In this document: piece by piece, positions 6,022 to 12,318 of the stretch
Position numbering within the stretch: position 1 is the first letter of the stretch
Layout: the number at the start of each line of letters is the position of its first letter
Origin: a bacterium
Lineage (GTDB): Bacteria > 4484-113 > JAGGVC01
DNA length: 13,376 nt
NCBI GenBank assembly: GCA_039961635.1
Contig: JABRWB010000053.1
Span: 1 to 13,376, forward strand
Reading direction: 5' to 3'
Program-made: the position numbers and the translations under genes
The notes under the pieces: generated by a model
Database searches by the model: none
Seen by the model: the letters and a program-made list of their open reading frames with translations, nothing else
Told to the model about the DNA's origin: nothing

Positions 6022-7050
6022 GTGAGCAGCCTGGCCGACATCGAGTCCCGGGTTGCGGACGCCGTATCCCGGATTTCCAATGCTTCCGACGAGGTGTCGC
6101 TTCGCGCTATCCAGTCGGAGGCGCTTTCCGCCGCGGGATGGCTGTCGGATGCGATGAAGCGCATCAGGGAAGTCCCCGCCGACGAAAAGAAAGCATACGG
6201 TCAGGCAATCAACGCCGCGAAATCGCGAATCGAAAAAGCGTTCGAGTCGCGGCTGGCCGAAATAAAGTCGCTCGCATCCGCCGCGAAAGAATATCTCGAC
6301 GTCACGCTCGAAAGCGCGCCCGCGCTTGCCGGACGGCTGCATCCCACGACGCAGGCGCTCAACAAAGTGTGCGGAATTTTCATCGCGATGGGGTTCGAAG
6401 TCGTGGACGGCCCGGAAATAGAGGACGAGTACCACAACTTCGACGCGCTCAACATTACGCCCGACCATCCCGCCCGCGACAACATGGATACGTTCTTTAT
6501 CCACGGCGACGTGATACTTCGCACGCACACCAGCCCGGTGCAGATCCGCACGATGGAGCGCATCGAAAAAGGCGACGATTTGCTCATCCGCATCATCAGT
6601 CCAGGCGTCACCTACCGCCGCGACCGCGCCGACCGCACCCATACGCCCGTATTCAGCCAGGTAGAAGGTCTTATGGTGGGCCGCGGCATCAAATTCGCCC
6701 ACATGGCCGGCATCCTGCGGGAGTTCGCCCGGCAGTTCTTCGGCCCGTCGGCGAATTTACGGCTGCGCCCCGACTTTTTCCCGTTCGTCGAGCCGGGCGC
6801 GGAGGCGGCGGTCACCTGTCCGATTTGCGGCGGCGGTGGCTGCCCCACTTGCAAACGCACGGGCTGGGTGGAGATCATGGGCTGCGGGATGGTGCATCCG
6901 GCGGTGCTTGACCGCCAGGGCATCCCGAGCGACAGCTACCAAGGCTTCGCATTCGGGATGGGCATAGAGCGCCTCACGCAGATGCTGTACCAGGTAGAGG
7001 ACAGCCGCTGGTTCTTCGAAAACGACGTGCGGTTTCTAAGGCAGTTCTAG
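6022..7050 (+). CDS. pheS: Phenylalanine-tRNA ligase alpha subunit
   Basis: PheS is the catalytic alpha chain of the alpha2beta2 class II synthetase that charges tRNA-Phe. The first 95 or so residues are the helical coiled-coil tRNA-binding arm. The catalytic domain begins near HPTTQAL (His107) and includes THTSPVQIRTM, YRRDRADRTHTPVFSQVEGL and class II motif 3 FGMGIERL (311-318). A four-cysteine knuckle, Cys266/Cys269 and Cys274/Cys277, sits before GWVEIMGCGMVHP; it looks like a zinc ribbon, a variation I recall from other bacterial PheS proteins. The start is GTG 6022 with AGGAG 6 bases upstream, overlapping the rplT stop. At 342 residues it is of normal length. The usual partner pheT does not follow; the next gene is nrfH 244 bases on. 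Confidence 0.96.
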   Translation: MSSLADIESRVADAVSRISNASDEVSLRAIQSEALSAAGWLSDAMKRIREVPADEKKAYGQAINAAKSRIEKAFESRLAEIKSLASAAKEYLDVTLESAPALAGRLHPTTQALNKVCGIFIAMGFEVVDGPEIEDEYHNFDALNITPDHPARDNMDTFFIHGDVILRTHTSPVQIRTMERIEKGDDLLIRIISPGVTYRRDRADRTHTPVFSQVEGLMVGRGIKFAHMAGILREFARQFFGPSANLRLRPDFFPFVEPGAEAAVTCPICGGGGCPTCKRTGWVEIMGCGMVHPAVLDRQGIPSDSYQGFAFGMGIERLTQMLYQVEDSRWFFENDVRFLRQF

Positions 7051-7104
7051 ACCGCGCGAATCCCGCGAAAACGCCGCGTCAAGTCCCCCGAAAACCACGC
7101 GCGA

Positions 7105-7166
7105 TCGCGGGGAGCGCGCGCAATGCCATACTCCGCGATAGTCCGCGTTAGTCGAGGCAATCCGCG
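7105..7166. repeat. Inverted and 10-bp direct repeats upstream of nrfH
   Basis: TCCGCGATAG (7132-7141) is followed directly by TCCGCGTTAG (7142-7151), and TCCGCG appears again at 7161-7166. The first copy also pairs imperfectly with TCGCGGGGAG (7105-7114), which could form a hairpin after pheS. No T tract follows. This gap could hold an nrfH regulator site or be low-complexity GC sequence. Confidence 0.3.
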
Positions 7167-7232
7167 CCGCGCGCGCGCAAGGTCTTGTAGTCCGCTTCAC
7201 ATTATCCGGTCGGGGCTTAGATTTAAAATCAG

Positions 7233-7242
7233 CGGTTAACCG
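7233..7242. promoter_or_regulatory. Palindrome CGGTTAACCG upstream of nrfH
   Basis: A perfect 10-bp palindrome lies 52 bases before the nrfH ATG, next to the only AT-rich stretch of the gap (TTTAAAAT at 7222-7229, a possible -10 without a good -35). It is in the right place for an operator or promoter region of nrfHA, but the regulator is unknown. Confidence 0.3.
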
Positions 7243-7294
7243 AAAGGTTATTATTCGCGGCGCCCGGGACGGTTCGCCGGACGCCCGGTCAAAT

Positions 7295-7759
7295 ATGTTT
7301 GCATCGGCCAAATTCGGGGTTGCGGGGCTTGTGCTCTCCTGTCTTCTCGGCGTTTTCGCCGGGATGGGGAGCTACACGTTCTATTACGCGAAGGGCTACT
7401 CTTACCTTTCGAACGATCCCCGGGCGTGCGTCAACTGCCACATCATGCGCCCGCAGTACGAGGGCTGGCAGCACGCGAGCCACCACGCGGTCGCGGCGTG
7501 CAACGACTGCCACACGCCGCACGATTTAATCGGCAAGTACTACACCAAGGCGGAAAACGGCTACCACCATTCGAAAGCGTTCACGCTTCAGAACTTCCAC
7601 GAGCCGATCAAGATTCGCGAGAAGAACGAGAGGATTTTGTTGCACAACTGCGTGCGCTGCCACGGCGAGTTCACGAGCGAGATACGCGAGCACGCCAAAG
7701 GCGGCGAGTTGAACTGCGTGCGCTGCCATGCCGACGTGGGGCACGGCCCGGTGCGCTAG
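7295..7759 (+). CDS. nrfH: Cytochrome c nitrite reductase small subunit NrfH
   Basis: NrfH is a NapC/NirT-family tetraheme quinol dehydrogenase that passes electrons from membrane menaquinol to NrfA. The 154-residue protein has one N-terminal membrane helix (about 7-30) and four CXXCH heme sites: Cys45-His49 followed by Met51 (the CXXCHxM arrangement typical of NrfH heme 1), Cys69-His73, Cys119-His123 and Cys141-His145. Further His residues (60, 63, 64, 91, 92, 102, 150) can act as distal ligands. Length and heme spacing are those of NrfH. The ATG at 7295 lacks a clear Shine-Dalgarno, so initiation strength is uncertain. nrfA follows after 13 bases, making a two-gene operon. No cytochrome c maturation genes are in the window, so hemes must be attached by a system encoded elsewhere. 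Confidence 0.94.
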   Translation: MFASAKFGVAGLVLSCLLGVFAGMGSYTFYYAKGYSYLSNDPRACVNCHIMRPQYEGWQHASHHAVAACNDCHTPHDLIGKYYTKAENGYHHSKAFTLQNFHEPIKIREKNERILLHNCVRCHGEFTSEIREHAKGGELNCVRCHADVGHGPVR

Positions 7760-7772
7760 TGAGGTGACCCAA

Positions 7773-9227
7773 ATGAGCGGGAAAAACGGAAACGGAAGTG
7801 TTCGCGGCGGAGTGGCGCTGTGGATTTACGCGCTGACGATAGCGGTCGTCGCCGCCGGAACGGTGGGCGTGATGATGCTGCGCGAAAACATCGCCGAGCG
7901 CAAGGCCGAGGGGCGGCAGGTCGCGGTGCAGTTGGTCGAGCTGTCCGAGGACGTGATCGACCCTGCGGAGTGGGGCAAAAACTTCCCGCGCCAGTACGAC
8001 AGCTACAAGCGCACGGTTGACATAGAGCGCACGAAGCACGGCGGGAGCGACGCGTTCCAGAAGCTCGACCAAGACCCGGTCTGGCGGGAGCTTTTCAAGG
8101 GCTACCCGTTCGGGGTGGACTACCGTGAGGAGCGCGGGCATGCTTATATGCTTCAAGATCAGGAGGAGACGAAGCGCGTCACCGAGTTCAAGCAGCCGGG
8201 GGCGTGCCTGCACTGCCACGCGTCGGTCATCCCGGCGTACGTTGCGAAGGGACGCGAAGCGGGCGTCTCGGATTCCGACAGGCTCGCCCAGGTTATGAAG
8301 GGATTCGAAGTCGTGTGCAAGATGCCTTACGCCGAGGCGCGCAAGCTTGTGGAGCATCCGGTCGCGTGCGTGGACTGCCACGACCCGGAGTCGATGGCGA
8401 TCCGCGTGACTCGTCCGGGATTCCTGAATGGAATAAAGGAATTCGCAAAGTCGAGCGAGCCTGCCCCGCACCTGCAAAGCATCGAGCGCTGGCGCAGGGA
8501 AGGGCGCAAGGGCGAGTACGACCCGAACCTGCTTGCGTCCCGCCAGGAAATGCGCAGCATGGTCTGCGGGCAGTGCCACGTCGAATATTATTTCAAGGGC
8601 GAGGGCAAGCTACTGACCTACCCGTGGCACAACGGATTCAAAATGGACGACGCGGAAAAGTATTACGACGAGGTCGCCTGGAAGGACTGGACGCATCCCG
8701 ACACCGGCGCGGAGCTTCTGAAGGCGCAGCATCCGGAATTCGAGACGTGGAGCCAGGGCATCCACGCCCGCAGCGGCGTGGCGTGCGCGGATTGCCACAT
8801 GCCGTATATCCGCGAGGGGGCGGTCAAGGTCAGCGACCACCACGTTCGCTCGCCGCTGTTGAACATCGCCCACAGCTGCCAGGTTTGCCATCCGTATCCC
8901 GAGGACGAGATAAAGGCAAGGGTCGAGGGAATCCAGGACAAGACGGAGGGGCTTCTTGACCGCGGCGAGCAGGCGGTGCTTGCGCTGATAAACGCGATAA
9001 AGAGCGCCGAGGCCGCGGGGGTGCCGGAGGAAAACCTGGCGGAGGCGCGGGCGCTGCACCGCAAGGCCGAGTGGAGGCTGGACTGGGTGTCGGCGGAAAA
9101 CTCGATGGGATTCCACGCTCCCGACGAAACTTCGCGCATCCTGGGCGAGGCGATAGATTACGCGAGGCAGGGGGAAGTTAGCGTACTCGAAGCAATGGCG
9201 ATAAGAACTAATGCATCCAATAAGTAG
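7773..9227 (+). CDS. nrfA: Ammonia-forming cytochrome c nitrite reductase NrfA (all-CXXCH type)
   Basis: NrfA reduces nitrite to ammonium with six electrons in the periplasm. ATG 7773 is chosen because GAGGTG lies 6 bases upstream; this gives 484 residues. Residues 14-36 form a membrane helix without an obvious cleavage site, so the protein is probably anchored. Five heme sites are seen: Cys145-His149 (CLHCH), Cys199-His203, Cys265-His269, Cys338-His342 and Cys369-His373. The catalytic surroundings are conserved: VEYY after heme 3 (Glu271, Tyr272) for calcium and the active-site Tyr, and KAQH (Lys317, Gln319, His320). The notable point is heme 1, which has CXXCH instead of the more common lysine-ligated CXXCK. 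CXXCH-type NrfA proteins are known in some bacteria and can still be nitrite reductases. The C-terminal helices (EWRLDWVSAENSMGFHAP) are typical of the family. Confidence 0.94.
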   Translation: MSGKNGNGSVRGGVALWIYALTIAVVAAGTVGVMMLRENIAERKAEGRQVAVQLVELSEDVIDPAEWGKNFPRQYDSYKRTVDIERTKHGGSDAFQKLDQDPVWRELFKGYPFGVDYREERGHAYMLQDQEETKRVTEFKQPGACLHCHASVIPAYVAKGREAGVSDSDRLAQVMKGFEVVCKMPYAEARKLVEHPVACVDCHDPESMAIRVTRPGFLNGIKEFAKSSEPAPHLQSIERWRREGRKGEYDPNLLASRQEMRSMVCGQCHVEYYFKGEGKLLTYPWHNGFKMDDAEKYYDEVAWKDWTHPDTGAELLKAQHPEFETWSQGIHARSGVACADCHMPYIREGAVKVSDHHVRSPLLNIAHSCQVCHPYPEDEIKARVEGIQDKTEGLLDRGEQAVLALINAIKSAEAAGVPEENLAEARALHRKAEWRLDWVSAENSMGFHAPDETSRILGEAIDYARQGEVSVLEAMAIRTNASNK

Positions 9228-9268
9228 CAAGGCAGGTCTAAGCTCGTCCTTCCGTGCATTCTGACGAA

Positions 9269-9341
9269 TGTACCTCCTTGTACCTAACAAGGCTCCGAGT
9301 GATTTTTATTTTAGCAATTAGGTACTCATATACCTGTAATT
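9269..9341. repeat. Cluster of TACCT repeats upstream of the octaheme promoter
   Basis: TGTACCT occurs at 9269-9275 and 9279-9285, exactly 10 bases apart. TACCT recurs at 9331-9335 (50 bases after the second copy), facing an inverted AGGTA at 9320-9324. The last pair forms an imperfect palindrome AATTAGGTA-(6)-TACCTGTAATT (9316-9341) ending just before the -35. Spacing in multiples of about one helical turn suggests a cooperative regulator binding on one DNA face. The second TGTACCT also lies in a small hairpin CCTTG/CAAGG (9276-9292) that might weakly end nrfHA transcripts. Confidence 0.45.
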
Positions 9342-9345
9342 ATGA

Positions 9346-9372
9346 TTGACATAACTGCAAATATGATATAAT
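9346..9372 (+). promoter_or_regulatory. Promoter of the octaheme cytochrome gene
   Basis: A perfect -35 TTGACA (9346-9351) and a perfect -10 TATAAT (9367-9372) are present, with an extended TGA before the -10. The spacer is 15 bases, shorter than the usual 17, which often means dependence on the extended -10 or on an activator. The predicted start near 9379 gives a leader of about 115 bases. Confidence 0.65.
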
Positions 9373-9382
9373 CCATCCTGGG

Positions 9383-9407
9383 GTGCGGGGACTGCCGAAG
9401 CTCGCAC
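9383..9407 (+). promoter_or_regulatory. Leader hairpin 1 (5' end of the octaheme mRNA)
   Basis: GTGCGGG (9383-9389) pairs with CTCGCAC (9401-9407), 7 bp with one G-U, at the very 5' end of the predicted transcript. Its loop carries CCGAA (9395-9399), the same five bases found in the 5' arm of the downstream terminator-like hairpin. The loop could therefore compete for the 3' arm TTCGG. Confidence 0.4.
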
Positions 9408-9434
9408 TAATTTATTGCTAATTCGATTTACGCC

Positions 9435-9480
9435 TTCCGAACGTTCCTGTTTTGCCGCCCGGTTCGGAATTACTTTTTTT
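9435..9480 (+). terminator. Attenuator-like terminator before the octaheme gene
   Basis: TTCCGAAC (9435-9442) and GTTCGGAA (9462-9469) form a perfect 8-bp stem with a 19-base loop, followed within four bases by a run of seven T (9474-9480). The T run ends directly at GGTGAGGTG, the Shine-Dalgarno of the octaheme gene. An intrinsic terminator placed inside a leader, after the promoter and right before the ribosome site, is the layout of a transcription attenuator. Stem GC content is only moderate, so efficiency is unclear. Confidence 0.5.
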
Positions 9481-9493
9481 GGTGAGGTGCAAA

Positions 9494-11095
9494 TTGACCG
9501 GTTTATCCTTTGCTTTAAAATCCGTATTTGCAACCATTTTGTCATTCACGATTTTGTTTTCGGGATCGACAATAAATGGTCCAGCATTAGCTGGCGGCGA
9601 TTTGCCTAAAGCGTTGAGCGAGCAAAGCAGGGCATGCGTTGAATGTCATACGACAATGTCACCGGCTCTTGTTATGCAATGGAGCGATTCTGCGCATTTC
9701 AGCAATGGAATTGGCTGCTTTGAATGTCACGCCGCAAAGCAGGGGGAACCGGACGCTTGGGAGCACATGGGGCATTTGATAAGCGTGCTCGTTACCCCGC
9801 TTGACTGTGCCAAATGCCACAAGCGCGAATTCGACGAATTCCGCGGAAGCCACCACGCAAAAGCAGGAGAGATCCTCGCGAGCTTGGACAACGTGCTTGC
9901 CGAAAAGGCTGCGGGTACTCCGGACAATAAAGCAGATGCAGTTAACGGATGCTGGCAATGCCACGGTTCGATAGTGAAATTCAAGCTTGACGATTCAGGC
10001 TCAATTCTGCGCGACGAATTTGAGGGCAGGCCGATAATTGATGCTGATACTTGGCCGAACAGCGGAATGGGCAGGCTTAATCCCGACGGAAGCAAGGGTT
10101 CTTGCCACGCATGTCACAGCAGGCATACTTTCGATGCTAAGCTAAGTCGCAGCCCGGAAAACTGCGGTAAATGCCATATGGGGCCCGACCATCCGCAAAT
10201 CGAAATCTACAATGAGAGCAAGCATGGCATCGCGTTTTATGCAAATCGAGAGCAGATGGGGCTTGAAAGGGACGGCAGTTGGGTGCTCGGCAAGGATTAT
10301 TCAGCGGCACCCACCTGCGCGACATGTCACACAAGCAGTTATATGACGCCTGATGGCGAAGTAGTAACAAACAGCCACGATGTCGGAGAGCGGATTAGTT
10401 GGACCCTTAGACCGGTAATCAGTACGAAATTGAACATGGTGGTTTACACCGACGGCTACAAGGAGGATTATCCTGAGGGTAAGGAGCTTCCTGTTGAGGG
10501 CAGCACGGTCGAAACGCAGGAAAAGGTCGTTGAAAATTTAGCACTCGTAACCAAAACTGTTCCTCGCACCGTCGAAAGAGTTGTAACTTGGGACGAACGG
10601 CGGAACAAGATGAAGGCTGTTTGTTTCAACTGTCACAGCAGCAGTTATGTGGACAATTTCTATGACCAGTTCGATGGTCTTGTAAATCTGTATAACGATA
10701 AATTCGCGAAGCCGGCGCAGAAATGGATGGATATGCTGAAGGCTGACGGAGTGATAAATCCCAATGCGCCGTTCGAATTGGAATTGCAATGGATTTATTA
10801 CGAATTGTGGCATCATGAAGGCAGGCGCGCGCGTCACGGCGCAAGCATGATGGGGCCGGATTACACGCACTGGCACGGAATGTACGAAGTCAGTAAGCAT
10901 TACTATACGGAATTTTTGCCCGCGGTGATCGAAGCTGCTGAAGCGAAAAACCACGCACTTGGCGATAAGTATCGCAAATTGATTTCCCAGCATTTATCCG
11001 AGCCGGAGCATCTATGGATAAACGGCCTTACGCCTGAAGAGGCTGAAATGCTTCGGAAAATGTATCAAGAGAGGTACGGCCCGAGCGGAGGATAG
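9494..11095 (+). CDS. hao: Octaheme cytochrome c, hydroxylamine oxidoreductase (HAO) family
   Basis: A periplasmic octaheme protein of the HAO family, 533 residues from TTG 9494. This start follows GAGGTG and gives a clean signal peptide cleaved near ALA33. Eight CXXCH sites are seen at Cys48, 75, 105, 153, 204, 224, 275 and 377. Family hallmarks are GSHHAKAGEIL, GCWQCHGS (heme 4, the catalytic heme in HAO), WPNSGMGRLNPDGSKGSCHACHSRH (split over heme 5), GPDHPQIEIYNESKHGI, HDVGERISWTLRP and WHHEGRRARHGASMMGPDYTHWHG. Nitrifier HAO cross-links a Tyr to heme 4; Tyr457 in DYTHW is a candidate counterpart, unverified. Non-nitrifier homologues are thought to reduce nitrite or hydroxylamine. Neighbouring nrfHA supports a reductive role. 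GC is clearly lower than in nrfA (28/60 against 40/60 in sampled lines), suggesting separate acquisition. No membrane anchor is seen. Confidence 0.9.
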   Translation: MTGLSFALKSVFATILSFTILFSGSTINGPALAGGDLPKALSEQSRACVECHTTMSPALVMQWSDSAHFSNGIGCFECHAAKQGEPDAWEHMGHLISVLVTPLDCAKCHKREFDEFRGSHHAKAGEILASLDNVLAEKAAGTPDNKADAVNGCWQCHGSIVKFKLDDSGSILRDEFEGRPIIDADTWPNSGMGRLNPDGSKGSCHACHSRHTFDAKLSRSPENCGKCHMGPDHPQIEIYNESKHGIAFYANREQMGLERDGSWVLGKDYSAAPTCATCHTSSYMTPDGEVVTNSHDVGERISWTLRPVISTKLNMVVYTDGYKEDYPEGKELPVEGSTVETQEKVVENLALVTKTVPRTVERVVTWDERRNKMKAVCFNCHSSSYVDNFYDQFDGLVNLYNDKFAKPAQKWMDMLKADGVINPNAPFELELQWIYYELWHHEGRRARHGASMMGPDYTHWHGMYEVSKHYYTEFLPAVIEAAEAKNHALGDKYRKLISQHLSEPEHLWINGLTPEEAEMLRKMYQERYGPSGG

Positions 11096-11118
11096 GGCTA
11101 CAGCATCTTGATTCGCCG

Positions 11119-12051
11119 CTATTTGCTTTTAGCGTACCAGAACTCGTCCCGGCCGCCTTCGATGAATGTTAGCGGATCGGCGGTGCCGCGGATGGTGCGG
11201 CCGGCGGGTGCGAATTTGCCCCCTTGCACCGAAAACTCCCACTCGCCGTAAAGCTGGTCGTCGAGGAAAATCTTCAGCACGTAATCGCCGTCGGTTTTGA
11301 GCAGGTCGTTCGCGACGATCGCGTACGGGCGAGGCTCGGCGGTCGTCGCGATCGTGAAATCGTAATGCGTCCAGCCGGGCGAGAGGTTGACGCTTCTGTC
11401 CTGCGCCGAAAAAACGTACGCGCCGCCGTTTTTGTTGAATATCTTTATTTTCTGCTTGACGAGTTTATAGCCCGGGCCGGACGAGTTGCGCAGCCAGACC
11501 GTGAAAAACAGGTTGTTCGCCGGATCGGCGTCCGCGTAGCGGAAGTACGCCCAGTCCGCCCAGTCGCCGTTTATCCTGTAGAGCCCCGGCGTGAACGGGT
11601 CTGACGACGGCGTGGCGTCTATGGAAAACGGAAAGGAGAAAAACTTTCCAGCGGACGTGTAAAAGTCCATTACATAATCGCCCGAACGAAAGAAATCCAT
11701 TGTCATCCCGTTCGCCGGAAGCGGGCCGAGCGCGGAGAGATTGTAGTGCGAGACATTCGAGTAAGGCGGGTTGCCGCGGAAGACGTAAAAGTCGAGCCGG
11801 TAAAGGTCGCCGCCGCTTGAATTGCGGACAATCGCCCACAGCTTCTGCGTTCCGCTGGACGTGAAAACATCGTCGGGCAGGAAAACAGCGTCGAAGGAAT
11901 TGAGCATCAAGCTTCCGTTTTCGGAGTTGTAGTTGAACGCCTTGAGGAAGGTCGAGTATTTAATCCCCGGCGGATAATCGGCCGCGAAAGCGCTGCAAAA
12001 AAATTGCGCTGCGATAATTACGGCAAAAAGGATTGACAACTTTCGCTTCAT
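11119..12051 (-). CDS. Secreted protein of unknown function with two tandem repeats
   Basis: I do not recognise a family. The 310-residue protein has a standard signal peptide (KRK, hydrophobic 5-20, cleavage after AFA23), so it is exported. The rest is aromatic-rich and beta-type, and appears internally duplicated. Repeat 1 (about 55-145) and repeat 2 (about 167-276) share the order phi-W-x-x-x-R-N-S-S-G (RNSSG at 76-80 and LRNSSG at 187-192), a strand pair, then GDYV-phi (124-127 and 255-258) and a final F-S-phi strand. Such pairs resemble beta-sandwich modules of extracellular proteins. The start ATG has GGAG about 8 bases upstream. The gene converges on the octaheme gene with 23 bases between stops and has high GC, so it is not part of the cytochrome unit. 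Confidence 0.8.
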   Translation of the reverse strand: MKRKLSILFAVIIAAQFFCSAFAADYPPGIKYSTFLKAFNYNSENGSLMLNSFDAVFLPDDVFTSSGTQKLWAIVRNSSGGDLYRLDFYVFRGNPPYSNVSHYNLSALGPLPANGMTMDFFRSGDYVMDFYTSAGKFFSFPFSIDATPSSDPFTPGLYRINGDWADWAYFRYADADPANNLFFTVWLRNSSGPGYKLVKQKIKIFNKNGGAYVFSAQDRSVNLSPGWTHYDFTIATTAEPRPYAIVANDLLKTDGDYVLKIFLDDQLYGEWEFSVQGGKFAPAGRTIRGTADPLTFIEGGRDEFWYAKSK

Positions 12052-12318
12052 TTAGTCGCTCCAATTACGAATTTAACAATATGGAAAACAGAGCTAATTC
12101 CTCTGGTATGAGTAATGCTCGATGCCGCCATGGGCGTGCGGATTATATCGAATTGCAGCGGGTATCTCCAGGCGTCAGGTTTTTGCCCGTATGCGCGGCC
12201 TTCGGCGCCCGATTCGCCGCGGATTCGCGGCGGTGCGCCCGGCAACCCGATAAACAAATTGAGTGAAAGCGCGGATTGTCCTGCGCTATAATCGCCCGCG
12301 GTAATCAAGGGGAAAGCG
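12052..12318. other. Divergent intergenic region
   Basis: This gap separates the secreted protein (minus) from pyruvate kinase (plus) and should hold both promoters. The first 60 bases are AT-rich; the rest is GC-rich. No RNA gene, convincing small gene or strong repeat is seen. The only clear element is the TATAAT before pyruvate kinase. Confidence 0.5.
12287..12292 (+). promoter_or_regulatory. -10 element for pyruvate kinase
   Basis: A perfect TATAAT in the context GCGCTATAATCGCCC lies 27 bases before the ATG. The sequence around it closely resembles that before tRNA-Gly (TGCTATAATCCGCC). The nearest -35-like TTGAGT (12259-12264) is 22 bases away, too far to be convincing. Confidence 0.45.

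Noticed and set aside
5632-6702. Long minus-strand open frame (356 codons)
   Set aside because: It lies opposite rplT and pheS, both certain genes; its composition is that of a shadow frame.
7728-7772. Earlier nrfA start overlapping nrfH
   Set aside because: ATG 7773 has GAGGTG at ideal spacing and gives a normal membrane-anchor N-terminus.
7671-8579. Minus-strand open frame (302 codons)
   Set aside because: Antisense to nrfA, with no recognisable domain or ribosome site.
9452-9493. Earlier TTG start for the octaheme protein
   Set aside because: It would put the terminator-like hairpin and T run inside the coding sequence and place extra residues before the signal peptide; TTG 9494 follows a proper Shine-Dalgarno.
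9494-11095. Octaheme tetrathionate reductase or octaheme nitrite reductase (ONR/OTR) identity
   Set aside because: The heme spacing and motifs such as HHAKAGEIL, HDVGERISWTLRP and WHHEGRRARHGASMMGPDY are those of the HAO family; all eight sites are CXXCH with no CXXCK.
11117-11134. CGCTA/TAGCG hairpin between the convergent octaheme and secreted-protein genes as a bidirectional terminator
   Set aside because: The 5-bp stem with 8-base loop lies inside the end of the secreted-protein gene and lacks a convincing T tract outside the stem.
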